The notes under the pieces are model-generated. The model was given only the letters and a program-made list of their open reading frames with translations. It made no database searches and had not been told where the DNA came from. DNA of 64,000 bases from Aeoliella mucimassa (GTDB taxonomy: Bacteria; Planctomycetota; Planctomycetia; Pirellulales; Lacipirellulaceae): assembly GCF_007748035.1 (NCBI RefSeq), contig NZ_CP036278.1, positions 6,386,001 through 6,450,000 on the forward strand, in the 5' to 3' direction. Positions 1 to 8,998 of this stretch are shown here, in pieces. Within the stretch, counting starts at the first letter, position 1; each line of letters opens with the position of its first letter. Made by a program: the position numbers and the translations under genes.

Positions 1-2
1 AC

Positions 3-353
3 GAGATGAAAGACGTGATGCTCACCCCAATCGAGAACATGCTGCCGCTCGATGCGATGCCGAGTCGCTCGCTGGCCAAGGCGATCTCGCAGTACGTCGA
101 CCGCCGACGCTACTTCGGACCCGCGCGGCGAGCCGAGATTGCTCGCCATGTCGGTGAAGTGTTCGCCGAAAAATACAACTTGCCGCAAGGCATCGATTAC
201 GACGCGCTGCTGTGCGTGCTGTATCGTCGCACGTTCCTCTCGCACCAGGAAGAAGAACTGGTCGAGGAACTTCCCCTGCCGCCGCCACCCCGGCCGATCA
301 CTGGGCCGAACGTCCCGCGCGATTTCGAAATCCCTCAGGCGCCAACTCAGTAA
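3..353 (+). CDS. RDD-family membrane protein, C-terminal part (partial)
   Basis: The reading frame is open to the left edge of the window, so this is probably the 3' end of a longer gene and the ATG at 6 need not be the start. What is visible is a soluble tail with the segment RRRYFGPARRAEIARHVG (about residues 33-50 from that ATG) and a proline-rich end. Tails of this kind follow the membrane domain of RDD proteins in planctomycetes, and the neighbouring SpoIIM, DUF4129, MoxR and DUF58 genes are usual partners of RDD genes. The membrane domain itself lies outside the window, so the call rests on the tail and the context. The next gene starts 84 bases downstream on the same strand. Confidence 0.5.
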   Translation, partial: EMKDVMLTPIENMLPLDAMPSRSLAKAISQYVDRRRYFGPARRAEIARHVGEVFAEKYNLPQGIDYDALLCVLYRRTFLSHQEEELVEELPLPPPPRPITGPNVPRDFEIPQAPTQ

Positions 354-437
354 CCCCCTGCGATCATCGCCAGGGCGTTTAGCCTGCTCACTCCATCGCT
401 CTCGTATTCGCCATTCCTTTGAACTCCGCATAGTCCT

Positions 438-1427
438 GTGAAAGCTGCCGAACTCATCGAATCGCGAATGGCCGACTGGCGGAAGCTCGAGCAAGCTTGC
501 TTGCGGCTCGAGAGTTCCGACAGCTATAAGCTGAAGGCCCAGCACCGGCTGGAGTTCGCTACGTTGTACCGAGCTGCTTGTGCCGATCTGGCGCTGGCCG
601 ACTCGTACCAGTTGCCAATCGCGACGGTTCGCTATCTGCACCAACTCGTCGGTCGAGCGCATAACCAGCTCTATCGCACGGGGCGCTTTGAAGTATCGCA
701 GTGGAGCGACGAACTGTTTCGCAAAGTGCCCAGGCGGTTGTTTCACGACCAGTACCTGCGGGTAGCGTTCGCCATTTTTTGGGGTGGTTTTCTGCTGGCG
801 ATGTTCCTCTCCAGCAAATGGACCCCGGTGCACAACTTCAAAGAAATCGTGATGACGCCCGATCAAATGGCGGCACTCGAAGCATCGTTCAGCCAAGAGA
901 TTGGTGGCCAAGGCCGAGCCTCGGGCGGCGAAGCGATGATGATGGGCTTCTACATCAATCACAATACTACGATCGGGCTCCGTTGTTTCGCCATGGGTTT
1001 GCTCCTGGGGATCGGCGGGCTGTTTGAAACGATCTTTAACAGTATCTATCTGGGGGCCGCGTTCGGTCACATGACCACGGTTCCGCAGGCCGATAACTTC
1101 TTTCAGTTTGTTACCGCCCATGGTCCGTTCGAACTGACCGCGATCGTGCTCTCGGCAGCGGCCGGCATGAGGCTTGGTTTCTCGATCGTATTCACTCGCG
1201 GGTACCGGCGTGTCGATTCGCTCATTCGCGCGGCGATCGAGAGCATTCCGATCATGATGCTGGCGGTCGTGATGTTCTTTCTGGCCGCGATCATCGAAGG
1301 GTTCCTGTCCCCCTCGCCGGCTCCGTACGCATTCAAGGCAGCGGTCGCGATGATTTCGAGCATGAGCATCATGTTCTACATCGTCGTGCTTGGTTACTCC
1401 TCCGAACCGCTCGAGGACGAACAGTAA
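438..1427 (+). CDS. Stage II sporulation protein M (SpoIIM) family membrane protein
   Basis: 329 residues from a GTG start. The N-terminal 110 residues are soluble and basic. They are followed by about five hydrophobic segments, including FAIFWGGFLLAMFLSS (near 111-126) and a run near residue 185 rich in Gly and Leu. This layout and the position between RDD and MoxR/DUF58 genes match the SpoIIM family found in non-sporulating bacteria, where the biochemical role is not established. It is a likely inner-membrane component of the same locus as the downstream AAA ATPase. There is no sign of truncation. The next gene probably starts at 1486, 58 bases after this stop. Confidence 0.8.
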   Translation: MKAAELIESRMADWRKLEQACLRLESSDSYKLKAQHRLEFATLYRAACADLALADSYQLPIATVRYLHQLVGRAHNQLYRTGRFEVSQWSDELFRKVPRRLFHDQYLRVAFAIFWGGFLLAMFLSSKWTPVHNFKEIVMTPDQMAALEASFSQEIGGQGRASGGEAMMMGFYINHNTTIGLRCFAMGLLLGIGGLFETIFNSIYLGAAFGHMTTVPQADNFFQFVTAHGPFELTAIVLSAAAGMRLGFSIVFTRGYRRVDSLIRAAIESIPIMMLAVVMFFLAAIIEGFLSPSPAPYAFKAAVAMISSMSIMFYIVVLGYSSEPLEDEQ

Positions 1428-1485
1428 CCACGCCAACGTTTCGCTAAGTTTTGTTTCCACCCATCGCCTTAACCAGCCTTTCTTC

Positions 1486-2304
1486 ATGCAACTAGACCAA
1501 ACACGCATTGCGATTCGCGAACGTGGCTTCGGCGAGATCATGGGTCTTGCGCTGCAGGTCATTCGGGCGTGGTTTGGTTGGTGGTTCGGGCTGATGCTGC
1601 TGGGAAGCGTGCCGTTTTTCTTTCTGAATTGGCTACTTACCGACAATCTGCTCATTGAGGAGCTCGAGTACGAAGAAGGTTTTGGCGGGTACTGGACGCT
1701 GCTGCTGCTGCTCGTGGCGATCGAAACTCCGCTGGCGACCGCGTTTATCACCATCTTCATGGGCAAGATGATGTTCGGCGGCGAATTTCGTTTTCGCGAA
1801 ATGGTGATCGATTTCATTCGGAGCTTGCCTCAGTTAGTGCTGTACCAGGTGGTGTTGCGGTCGGTGATGATGATGATCGTGCTGCTGCCTTACTGGTTGA
1901 TGCCGTACACGGGCGAACTGATTTTGCTGGAACGCAATCCGTTGTTTTCGGGCAAGAAAGGGCGGCTCACGACGAATCGCCGGAGTCGGAATTTGCACAC
2001 CAACAACGGCGGCGAGCTGTTCGGTCGCTGGACGTTGGCCACCCTTACCGGCGGCGTGATGACCCTCGCCCTCGGGCTTGGCATCCAGGTGGTGTTGGTC
2101 CAGATATTTGGCGTTGAACTCGAAGCGTATCATCTCCATGCGTTTGTGTACCCTGCGGCGTTGTGGATCGTGGTAGGATGGCTGGCGGTGGTGCGGTTCT
2201 TGGCTTATCTCGATCTGCGGATTCGCCGCGAAGGTTGGGAAGTAGAGTTATTAATGCGGGCGGAAGCCTCGCGGCTGCGGCGGCAATCGGCACTGGTGAG
2301 TTAG
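1486..2304 (+). CDS. Multi-pass membrane protein of the MoxR/DUF58 locus
   Basis: 272 residues from the ATG at 1486. An upstream in-frame start at 1390 would overlap the preceding gene and add an unconserved-looking hydrophilic stretch, so I prefer the internal ATG. There are about five to six hydrophobic segments (near residues 25-45, 60-85, 115-140, 185-205 and 220-240). A basic loop in the middle (GKKGRLTTNRRSRN, about 155-170) is presumably cytoplasmic. No family was recognised. It sits between SpoIIM and DUF4129 on the same strand with short gaps, so it is probably co-transcribed and part of the same membrane assembly. Confidence 0.7.
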   Translation: MQLDQTRIAIRERGFGEIMGLALQVIRAWFGWWFGLMLLGSVPFFFLNWLLTDNLLIEELEYEEGFGGYWTLLLLLVAIETPLATAFITIFMGKMMFGGEFRFREMVIDFIRSLPQLVLYQVVLRSVMMMIVLLPYWLMPYTGELILLERNPLFSGKKGRLTTNRRSRNLHTNNGGELFGRWTLATLTGGVMTLALGLGIQVVLVQIFGVELEAYHLHAFVYPAALWIVVGWLAVVRFLAYLDLRIRREGWEVELLMRAEASRLRRQSALVS

Positions 2305-2326
2305 CAAATTCAATGACAGGGGTGGG

Positions 2327-3112
2327 ATGATTCCCAGCGATCGGCAATTCGAACGACGACTCCCTAGCTGGGCAGCGGTGCTGCTGTGGCTCGTCGCCTG
2401 CTGGGCGTGCAGCACGCTGGCCGTGGCCGAGAGCGATCTCTCCGAGCCAGAGCAAGCCGTGCAAGCGGGACGCGAAGCGCTGAGTTCGTCGCCGAAGATT
2501 CCGTGGTACGATCCCGAGACCGACGACTTTCGCGCGGCCAAGGTGCAACCACCTCCGAAGCCGCGTGTTACTTCGCAGGGAAGCCTGACGTTTTTGGAAT
2601 TTCTGGTGGTTCTCGGCTGGGTGGTGCTCGCCATCCTGCTGATTGCGATTGTGTACATGATCACCAAGAAGTTCCTCTATCGCGAAGTGCAGGGGAGCAT
2701 CGTCGTCGAACGCACCGCCGTGGGTGCCGACATCGTTCGCGTCGAGGAACTGCCGGTTTCGCTCGAAAAAGCCCCGTCCGACTACCTCGACGAAGCCCAG
2801 CGACTGTACCGCAATGGTCAATTCGAGCGGGCGATTATTTATCTGTTTAGCCATCAGTTGCTCCAACTCGATCGCCGGCACTGGCTGCGATTGATCAAAG
2901 GCAAGACGAACCGCCAGTACCTGCGCGAGATCCGCCGCCACGGCACCGCCGAAGCGGAGCAACTCTCGCTGATGTTCGAAAAAACCGTGCTGCTGTTCGA
3001 AGAGGTCTTCTTCGGCAAGCGGGTGCCCGATCGCAATAACATCGACGAAGTCTGGCGCGAGATCGACCAGTTTGAATCGTTGGTACTCGTCATGGAGCAG
3101 CGCGCCGCATGA
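2327..3112 (+). CDS. DUF4129 domain protein
   Basis: 261 residues. There is a signal-like hydrophobic N-terminus (AVLLWLVACWACSTLAVA, about 17-34), a periplasmic stretch, one transmembrane helix at about 90-112, and a cytoplasmic C-terminal half. That half carries a TPR-like pattern (AQRLYRNGQFERAIIYLFSHQ, split here as AQRLYRNGQFERA then IIYLFSHQ) and ends in the helical EVWREIDQFESLV region. This is the DUF4129 layout. Such proteins are encoded beside MoxR-DUF58-transglutaminase modules. The stop overlaps the start of the next gene by four bases (ATGA at 3109), indicating translational coupling. The molecular role is unknown. Confidence 0.8.
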   Translation: MIPSDRQFERRLPSWAAVLLWLVACWACSTLAVAESDLSEPEQAVQAGREALSSSPKIPWYDPETDDFRAAKVQPPPKPRVTSQGSLTFLEFLVVLGWVVLAILLIAIVYMITKKFLYREVQGSIVVERTAVGADIVRVEELPVSLEKAPSDYLDEAQRLYRNGQFERAIIYLFSHQLLQLDRRHWLRLIKGKTNRQYLREIRRHGTAEAEQLSLMFEKTVLLFEEVFFGKRVPDRNNIDEVWREIDQFESLVLVMEQRAA

Positions 3113-4371
3113 TCCATCGACTCCCCGCCACCCTCCGAACTACGACCACCACGCGATGGCTGGTATCGCTCGTCATGCTGGTGCTGCTCAGCACGCTCTC
3201 CGGCTGCTACGACCAAGTGCCGTCGCACTATGGCAGTCGCAGCGGCTATCCCAGCACCAGCCTGAATGGCACCCGCATTCTCGGCGAGATGTTCGAAGAA
3301 GCAGGGCACCATGTTCGCAGTTGGTATTACTTGTCGCCGTCGCTCGATAACGCCGACGTGATTGTTTGGTTTCCCGACGACTTCGAAGCCCCCACGTACG
3401 AAGTGGAAGAATGGCTGAACTACTGGCTGATCGAGGGCGATCCCGAACTGCCGCCGCGGGTGCTGATTGTCGTTGGTCGCGACTACGATGCAGCTCCTGG
3501 CTACTGGAAACGGATGCAAGGCAACGCGCCGGCCGGACTCAAGAACGAATACAGCCGCCGACTCTCCGAAGCGCAGTCCGAAGCGGTCGGCAATCGCCCC
3601 ACTTCGCTTTCGCACGACAGCACCGAAAACTGGTTTAAACTCGACGACTCGAAAGCGAAGAAAACGGTTCGCTCGCTCACCGGCCCTTGGGCCAACGGAG
3701 TCGACGAGTCGAAGACCGACATCGTCCGCCATACCCGCATGAACCCGCTCGGTCGCAAGAGCGACTACAAGACGCTGCTGGCCGACGGAGCCGGCGACGT
3801 GCTGGTCAGCGAAATAGAGATGGCCGACGACTATCGCTACTACGACTATTACACTCCCAGCTCGGGACGAGTGATCATGGTCGAAAACGGCTCCTGGCTG
3901 CTCAACGCCCGCTTGGTAAATCACGAGCATCGCAAGATCGCCGGCAAGCTGGTCGATTCGATCGGCGACCCTCGCCGGGAAGTGGTGTTCCTCGAGTCGC
4001 ACGAGGGGGGGCCGATGATCCGCGAGGAAGACCCCAGCAGCCAGCCGCCGACAGGGCTGCAGATGTTCCGGGTCTGGCCGATCGGAGCGGTGCTCACACA
4101 GATTGCTGCCTTGGGCATTGTATTCTCCTTGATGTGCTGGCCGATCTTTGGCATCCCTCGCACCTGGCTCAAAGACACCACCAGCGAGTTCAGCAACCAT
4201 ATCGTCGCGCTCGGCCGACTGCTTTCTACTTCGCGAAATCGCGGTCATGCGATTCACCTCCTTCGACTTTACCGCCAGTCGCTTCGGCGCGAGCATACTC
4301 CGGCCACGGAGATCTCGCCCAACGCTGGCATTCTTCCTACACCTTCCTCTGATCCACCTGCCTCGGAATGA
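3109..4371 (+). CDS. DUF4350 domain protein with lipobox
   Basis: 420 residues, starting inside the stop of the DUF4129 gene. An N-terminal hydrophobic segment ends in LSGC (Cys33), a plausible lipoprotein signal. The middle is a Rossmann-like extracytoplasmic domain: YPSTSLNGTRILGEMFEEAG, then DADVIVWFPDD-type strands near 80-90. That is typical of DUF4350, a GATase/ThuA-like sensor fold. A C-terminal membrane helix follows at about 323-350 with a cytoplasmic tail of some 65 residues containing RLLSTSRNRGHAIHLLRLYR. A lipobox together with a second C-terminal helix is slightly odd, and the N-terminal segment may simply be a transmembrane anchor. It is coupled downstream to the MoxR gene by an ATGA overlap at 4368. 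Confidence 0.75.
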   Translation: MIHRLPATLRTTTTTRWLVSLVMLVLLSTLSGCYDQVPSHYGSRSGYPSTSLNGTRILGEMFEEAGHHVRSWYYLSPSLDNADVIVWFPDDFEAPTYEVEEWLNYWLIEGDPELPPRVLIVVGRDYDAAPGYWKRMQGNAPAGLKNEYSRRLSEAQSEAVGNRPTSLSHDSTENWFKLDDSKAKKTVRSLTGPWANGVDESKTDIVRHTRMNPLGRKSDYKTLLADGAGDVLVSEIEMADDYRYYDYYTPSSGRVIMVENGSWLLNARLVNHEHRKIAGKLVDSIGDPRREVVFLESHEGGPMIREEDPSSQPPTGLQMFRVWPIGAVLTQIAALGIVFSLMCWPIFGIPRTWLKDTTSEFSNHIVALGRLLSTSRNRGHAIHLLRLYRQSLRREHTPATEISPNAGILPTPSSDPPASE

Positions 4372-5468
4372 ACGATCCACAATTCAACCCTGAAACGGAC
4401 CTGAACTTCGACCCCGATGGCGTGCCGACCGAGCCCGCGCCGGCGCCCGAGCCAACGCCGCCGCTCCCCGAAGCACCGCATCCGGTCGCAACAGGGCGCG
4501 TGAACACGGGGCGCTTCGAACCAGTTCGCCAGCTCTACCAGCGCATCTGCTCCGAAGTCAGCAAGGTGTACGTCGGCCAGGAAGAACTGGTACTCTCCAC
4601 CTTGGTTGCGTTGTTCTCGGGCGGGCACGTGCTGATCGAGAGCGTGCCAGGGCTCGGCAAAACGCTGTTCGTCCGCACGCTCGGCAAAACGCTCGGCACC
4701 AAGTTCGGCCGCATTCAGTTCACCGCCGACTTGATGCCGTCGGACATTACCGGCGCGCCGATCTTCAACATGAAGACCCAAGAGTTCACCTTCCGCCCTG
4801 GTCCGGTGTTCACGCAGATTCTGCTGGCGGATGAAATCAACCGCTCGCCGGCCAAGACACACGCTGCGTTGCTCGAAATCATGCAGGAGCGTCGCGTTAC
4901 CGTGGAACGCACCACGCATCAACTCGAGCCCCCCTTCCTGGTGATGGCCACCCAGAACCCGATCGAGAGCGAAGGCACCTACAACCTGCCCGAAGCCCAG
5001 CTCGATCGTTTCATGTTCAAGGTGATGGTCGAGTATCCCACCGCAATGGAGGAAGTCCGCGTACTCAAAGAGCACAGCGGCCAGGTGGCGGTCGAGCAAC
5101 GCCTGGAGGACGAAGTCGCAACCGTGACCGGGCCGGAGCAAATCATGAAGGCGATTCAGCTCTGCAGTCAGGTGCTCGTGGCCGACGAGCTGTTCGATTA
5201 CATCAACAACATTGTTCGCCAAACCCGCTCGTGGCCGCAGTTCCACATCGGGGCCTCGCCCCGGGCGGGCATCGCCCTGGTGCAAGGTGCCCGCACTCTG
5301 GCTGCGTTCAACGGCCGCGACTACGCGATTCCCGACGACGTCGGCGAAATCGTGCTGCCGGCGCTGCGCCACCGCGTGGTGCTCACCGCCGAGGCCGAAG
5401 TGGAGGGCCATCAAGTAGACGAAGCCTTGCGCAACATGATTCGCACGGTCGAAGTACCGCGCATGTAA
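4368..5468 (+). CDS. MoxR-family AAA+ ATPase
   Basis: 366 residues. After a proline-rich leader of about 45 residues comes a complete AAA+ core. Walker A is VPGLGKT (about 93-99), Walker B with the MoxR insert is ILLADEINRSP (151-161), sensor 1 is VMATQNPIE (192-200), and LDRF follows near 212. MoxR ATPases act as chaperones that remodel or insert metal into partner proteins, commonly VWA or DUF58 proteins encoded next door, as here. It is coupled to DUF4350 by an overlapping start and separated from DUF58 by 64 bases. All catalytic motifs look intact. Confidence 0.93.
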   Translation: MNDPQFNPETDLNFDPDGVPTEPAPAPEPTPPLPEAPHPVATGRVNTGRFEPVRQLYQRICSEVSKVYVGQEELVLSTLVALFSGGHVLIESVPGLGKTLFVRTLGKTLGTKFGRIQFTADLMPSDITGAPIFNMKTQEFTFRPGPVFTQILLADEINRSPAKTHAALLEIMQERRVTVERTTHQLEPPFLVMATQNPIESEGTYNLPEAQLDRFMFKVMVEYPTAMEEVRVLKEHSGQVAVEQRLEDEVATVTGPEQIMKAIQLCSQVLVADELFDYINNIVRQTRSWPQFHIGASPRAGIALVQGARTLAAFNGRDYAIPDDVGEIVLPALRHRVVLTAEAEVEGHQVDEALRNMIRTVEVPRM

Positions 5469-5532
5469 CGCCCGCCATTGCGGCTCACGATCTCCCCTCG
5501 ATATTCGCTCCACTGCATTCCCCCTTCGATTC

Positions 5533-6984
5533 ATGATCTACGTGTTCTGGATACTCGGCTTGCTGCTACTCGTGCTCATCGGCTTGGCACGCTGGGGCGG
5601 TACGTATCCGCATCGCCCGCTGGTCATGCTGTTGCTGGTGCCGAGCTTTCTGTCGATTTGGATTGTGTTTCTGCCGAACATGTGGCCGCTCGTCGTGCTG
5701 ATCGACACATTGCTCGCGGTGGTCGCGCTGATCGATCTGCTTCCCCTGACCCAGGCCAAGCAACTCACGGTCGAGCGTCACCTGGGACTCATCGCGTCGC
5801 TTGGTCAGCCGCACAAGGTGTCGCTGACCGTGGTGAATCGCTCGTCGCGGCAATGGCCGGTCTGGATTCGCGACGGGGTGGTCGAACACCTCGAAGCCGA
5901 ACCCTCGGAGTTCAACGTGGTGTTGCCGGCCGAACGCCGGGCGACGCTTGAATACCATTTGCGACCTCGCCGACGAGGGGCGTTTGAACTCACGCACACC
6001 TACTTGCGAGTCCGCAGCCCGTGGGGCTTTTGGAGTCGCTACCTGCAGGTGCCGTGTCACTCGCGGATGAACGTCTACCCCGACATGAAACAGCTCGGCG
6101 AGTACGCACTGCTGGCCCGTACGAATCGGCTGAGTCTGATGGGCTTGCGCCGTACCCGTCGAGTGGGCCAGGACAACGAGTTCGAACGCCTGCGCGATTA
6201 CACGATCGACGACAACTACCGCCACATCGAATGGCGGAGCACCGCTCGCCGCAACAAGCTCACGGTCAAGGACTTTCAGGCCAACCAGAGCCAGCGGGTG
6301 ATGTTCATGGTGGATTGTGGGCGGATGATGACCGGCACCTGCGAAGGAGTGAGCCTGCTCGACCACGCCCTGAACGCGATGCTGATGCTCAGCTACGTGG
6401 CCCTCGCTCGCAAAGACCAGGTGGGGCTCATGTGCTTCTCGAACGAGATTCACACGTTCGTGCCTCCCAAGGGTGGCAGCGGGCAGATGAATCACCTGCT
6501 GCACGCGGCGTACGATCGGTTTCCGCAGATGGTCGAGTCGCGCTACGACGACGCGTTCCTGCACCTGGCAGCCCACGTTCGCAAGCGGACGCTGGTGGTG
6601 CTCATCACCAACGTGATCGACGACGTCAACGCCCATCAAATCGAGAAGCACCTTACCGCGTTCACCGGCCGGCACCTGCCGATGGCGGTGCTGCTTCGCG
6701 ACCACTCGCTCTACAACGCGGTCGACGCGGTCGATCACGAACTGCAGCAAATGGAGCAAGACGAGAACGAAACGCCCGGCATGCCGAACATCCGCGCGTT
6801 CGCCGACGTGCCCGACGACCGACTCTACCAGGCGGCCGGGGCGGCCGACATCCTCACCTGGCGACGCCACGTGCTGGCCGACCTCGAGATGAAAGGCGTG
6901 CTGCTGGTCGACGCGTTCCCCGAGCAGCTCACCGGCAATTTGGTGAACCGCTACCTGGAAGTCAAAGCTCGGCATTTGCTGTAA
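5533..6984 (+). CDS. DUF58 domain protein
   Basis: 483 residues. Two N-terminal hydrophobic helices occur within residues 1-65, followed by an extracytoplasmic beta-rich region (about 75-150). The DUF58 signature GQDNEFERLRDYTIDDNYRH starts near 213 and continues into IEWRSTARR. The C-terminal half is a VWA-like fold (MFMVDCGRMMTG near 257-268, although the MIDAS DxSxS is not canonical: DCGRM). DUF58 proteins pair with MoxR ATPases. The upstream genes on the same strand form one probable operon from RDD to here. The downstream intergenic region holds a stem-loop but no poly-T. Confidence 0.9.
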   Translation: MIYVFWILGLLLLVLIGLARWGGTYPHRPLVMLLLVPSFLSIWIVFLPNMWPLVVLIDTLLAVVALIDLLPLTQAKQLTVERHLGLIASLGQPHKVSLTVVNRSSRQWPVWIRDGVVEHLEAEPSEFNVVLPAERRATLEYHLRPRRRGAFELTHTYLRVRSPWGFWSRYLQVPCHSRMNVYPDMKQLGEYALLARTNRLSLMGLRRTRRVGQDNEFERLRDYTIDDNYRHIEWRSTARRNKLTVKDFQANQSQRVMFMVDCGRMMTGTCEGVSLLDHALNAMLMLSYVALARKDQVGLMCFSNEIHTFVPPKGGSGQMNHLLHAAYDRFPQMVESRYDDAFLHLAAHVRKRTLVVLITNVIDDVNAHQIEKHLTAFTGRHLPMAVLLRDHSLYNAVDAVDHELQQMEQDENETPGMPNIRAFADVPDDRLYQAAGAADILTWRRHVLADLEMKGVLLVDAFPEQLTGNLVNRYLEVKARHLL

Positions 6985-6992
6985 TTGCCCCC

Positions 6993-7044
6993 GCCCGAGG
7001 CTCCCGCACCCCACCTGCAAGCAGGTGCACGACCGCGGCTCGGG
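6993..7044. repeat. Intergenic nested stem-loop
   Basis: An inner perfect hairpin CACCTGC (7012-7018) / GCAGGTG (7021-7027) has a two-base loop. It lies inside an outer CCCGAG / CTCGGG pair around 6993 and 7039. There is no T-run, so it is not a standard intrinsic terminator. It may be a REP-like palindrome or mRNA end-stabilising structure after the DUF58 gene. Confidence 0.45.
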
Positions 7045-7192
7045 TAAATCTGGTGCTACAGCTCTACATTCGCTCGCTAGCCGGCTGACTGTTAATGCTG
7101 GTTTTCTCGGGCTATATTCATGGTTTCGCCATCTGCACGGCGAATCATAAAACTCAGGCATTTGGCACCTTCCGATCGATTGGAAAATTAGC

Positions 7193-8440
7193 GTGGGTAA
7201 GTGGAAGCAGTGGTTGAAAATTCTCGGCATCGTTCTGGCATTGCTGGTAGCAGCCGGCGTATGGGCGTTTTTCCATTGGCTTAGCTTCTTGCTGGTCGAC
7301 CCGCTGCCGGCCAGCGAAGACTACCAATGGCCGATGACCGTGGTTGCGGGCACCGGAATGCCTGGCTACGCCGATGGCTCGGAGGCCCAATTCGACAAGC
7401 CGCTGCGGCTGGCTCCGTTCGGCGACGACACCATTCTGGTAGCCGATATCAACAATCACGCGATTCGCATCGTGCACCACGACGGGCAGGTCGACACCCT
7501 GGCCGGCGGGCCCGAGCTCCAGGGCTACCTCGATGGCCCAGCGGCCGAGGCGCAGTTCGACTCGCCGCACGGCGTTGCGGTTCGCAGCGATGGCACCATC
7601 GCAGTGGCCGAGGTGACCAACAACACCATTCGCTTGATCACGCCCGACGCGGCCGGCGCCGCCCCCGACGAAACCACCTACACCGTGTCGACCTTGGCCG
7701 GCACCGCTGGCGAAAAGGGCTACCTCGATGGCCCTGCTTCCGACGCACTGTTCAACGCCCCGCACGCGGTCGCCTGGGGACCCGATGGCTCGCTGTACGT
7801 CGCCGATATCGGCAATGCGCGCGTTCGCCGCATCCACGAAGGCGAAGTGACCACCGTCGCCGGCACCGGCGACTACGGTCAGGCCGATGGCCCGCTCGGC
7901 GTCGGCACCTTGCAGTACCCGATCGATCTCTGCATGAACGAAAAGGGCCATCTGCTGATCGCCGATGCGGGCACCAGCCTGCTCCGGTACTACAAACCAG
8001 GGCAGGGGATCTCGACCCCTTGGCCATCGCTGACACTCGACATGCCGCACGGCGTGGCCGACGCCAGCAACGAGCAAGCCGTGGTGGCCGAGATGTTCGC
8101 CCATCGGGTCTGTATGCTGACTAGCGACCAAAAGCTCGTCGCGCTCTGCGGAACCGGCACCGCCGGGCCTGGCGACAACGAACTCAACAAGCCAGCCGCG
8201 GTGCTGGTGCATTCCGGCTACCTGTGGATCGCCGACCTCGGCAACCACCGCATCATCACCACCCCCTGGCCCACCGCCGATGATGACGCCGATGATGACC
8301 AGCCAAACGACGATAACGCTGCCGAGGCGCAGCAGGATGAAGCAGAAGCGGGTGATGCAGCCGAACCAGCAGCGCCCGCGCCCGACACCGAAGCCGAAGC
8401 CGAAGCCGATTCGGACGAAACCGACGCCAGCCGGCAGTAG
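7193..8440 (+). CDS. Membrane-anchored NHL-repeat beta-propeller protein
   Basis: 415 residues from GTG at 7193. One N-terminal membrane anchor (about residues 8-32) is followed by repeated NHL blades: VAGTGMPGYADGSEAQFDKP, LAGGPELQGYLDGPAAEAQF, LAGTAGEKGYLDGPASDALF and VAGTGDYGQADG, each with a following LYVADIGNARVRRI-type strand. The blades span about 45-355. The last 55 residues are an Asp/Glu/Ala-rich acidic tail. NHL propellers are ligand or protein-binding scaffolds and no enzyme active site is apparent. It is transcribed alone and ends 17 bases before a strong terminator. Confidence 0.85.
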   Translation: MGKWKQWLKILGIVLALLVAAGVWAFFHWLSFLLVDPLPASEDYQWPMTVVAGTGMPGYADGSEAQFDKPLRLAPFGDDTILVADINNHAIRIVHHDGQVDTLAGGPELQGYLDGPAAEAQFDSPHGVAVRSDGTIAVAEVTNNTIRLITPDAAGAAPDETTYTVSTLAGTAGEKGYLDGPASDALFNAPHAVAWGPDGSLYVADIGNARVRRIHEGEVTTVAGTGDYGQADGPLGVGTLQYPIDLCMNEKGHLLIADAGTSLLRYYKPGQGISTPWPSLTLDMPHGVADASNEQAVVAEMFAHRVCMLTSDQKLVALCGTGTAGPGDNELNKPAAVLVHSGYLWIADLGNHRIITTPWPTADDDADDDQPNDDNAAEAQQDEAEAGDAAEPAAPAPDTEAEAEADSDETDASRQ

Positions 8441-8457
8441 ACCGTCGATCGTTTTAT

Positions 8458-8499
8458 GCCCCCAGAATCGGGAAATCGATTCGTGGGGGCTTTATTTTT
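8458..8499 (+). terminator. Rho-independent terminator after NHL gene
   Basis: The stem GCCCCCA (8458-8464) pairs with T-GGGGGC (8484-8490), and GAATCG (8465-8470) pairs with CGATTC (8477-8482). There is a one-base bulge at 8483 and the loop is GGAAAT. TTTATTTTT follows directly. Confidence 0.9.
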
Positions 8500-8907
8500 G
8501 GTTCTGCAAAACCTCTCGTCGTCGCAACTACTTGTTAATACTCGACTTACAACCATCGCTCTCAATCCCCCTAAAATCATTTCGCCCCACCCCCGTTCCA
8601 CTGGGGGCAAAAGCCCAAAGTTAACCGACAATCAATCACCTCCTGCGTTCGACACATATATACATTCGAACACTATCCCTTTATAGCAGAACAGGTGGCC
8701 ATTTCCCAATGAAAAACGGGTGGATTGCGCAAGCCAGAAGTCGGTTTCGCAACGAAACCGAAGGGGTCGGCTAGAAAAGTGAATCAAACGCAGCGACGAC
8801 TAGCGATTGGCGGAAAGCAGCACGAGTGGCTTCCCCGGTAGTAAGCGATGCTTGCCCCAGAAAATATGAAAATTGAAAAAACTGGCCTGTAAACTTATTA
8901 ACCACTA
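8500..8907. other. Gene-free stretch between NHL gene and retron-like cassette
   Basis: I see no convincing gene here. It contains a short copy of a dispersed repeat (8688-8716, see its own entry) and a perfect 9-bp hairpin TCGGTTTCG (8741-8749) / CGAAACCGA (8753-8761) with a CAA loop and no T-run. The DNA is visibly more AT-rich than the flanking core genes. Confidence 0.6.
8688..8716 (+). repeat. Short copy of ACAGGTGGCC dispersed repeat
   Basis: The text AGAACAGGTGGCCATTTCCC and following AATGAAAAA resembles the 45-base repeat at 30661-30705 and 43441-43485 (AGAACAC-CACAGGTGGCCAATTCC...GTGAAAA). It lacks the left half that forms the hairpin in those copies. It marks the left edge of the retron-like accessory segment. 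Confidence 0.5.
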
Positions 8908-8936
8908 TTGACACCCAATCTGTGATGGGCTCTATT
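8908..8936 (+). promoter_or_regulatory. Candidate sigma-70-type promoter of the retron-like cassette
   Basis: TTGACA at 8908-8913, a 17-base spacer and TCTATT at 8931-8936 (four of six matches to TATAAT). Transcription would begin near 8943, about 55 bases before the structured RNA. This is a motif call only. Confidence 0.4.
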
Positions 8937-8998
8937 TGCATTCGCTGGCTGTGAAAGCCTGCAATCGTTCTTTGACAACTTGCTGAGCCTCATTGTGT

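Noticed and set aside
2854-4380. 508-residue antisense frame over the DUF4129/DUF4350 genes
   Set aside because: It crosses two coupled sense genes with recognised domains and has no family features itself.
5566-7230. 554-residue antisense frame opposite the DUF58 gene
   Set aside because: Shadow of a well-recognised gene; composition is rich in His, Val and Arg without domain signal.
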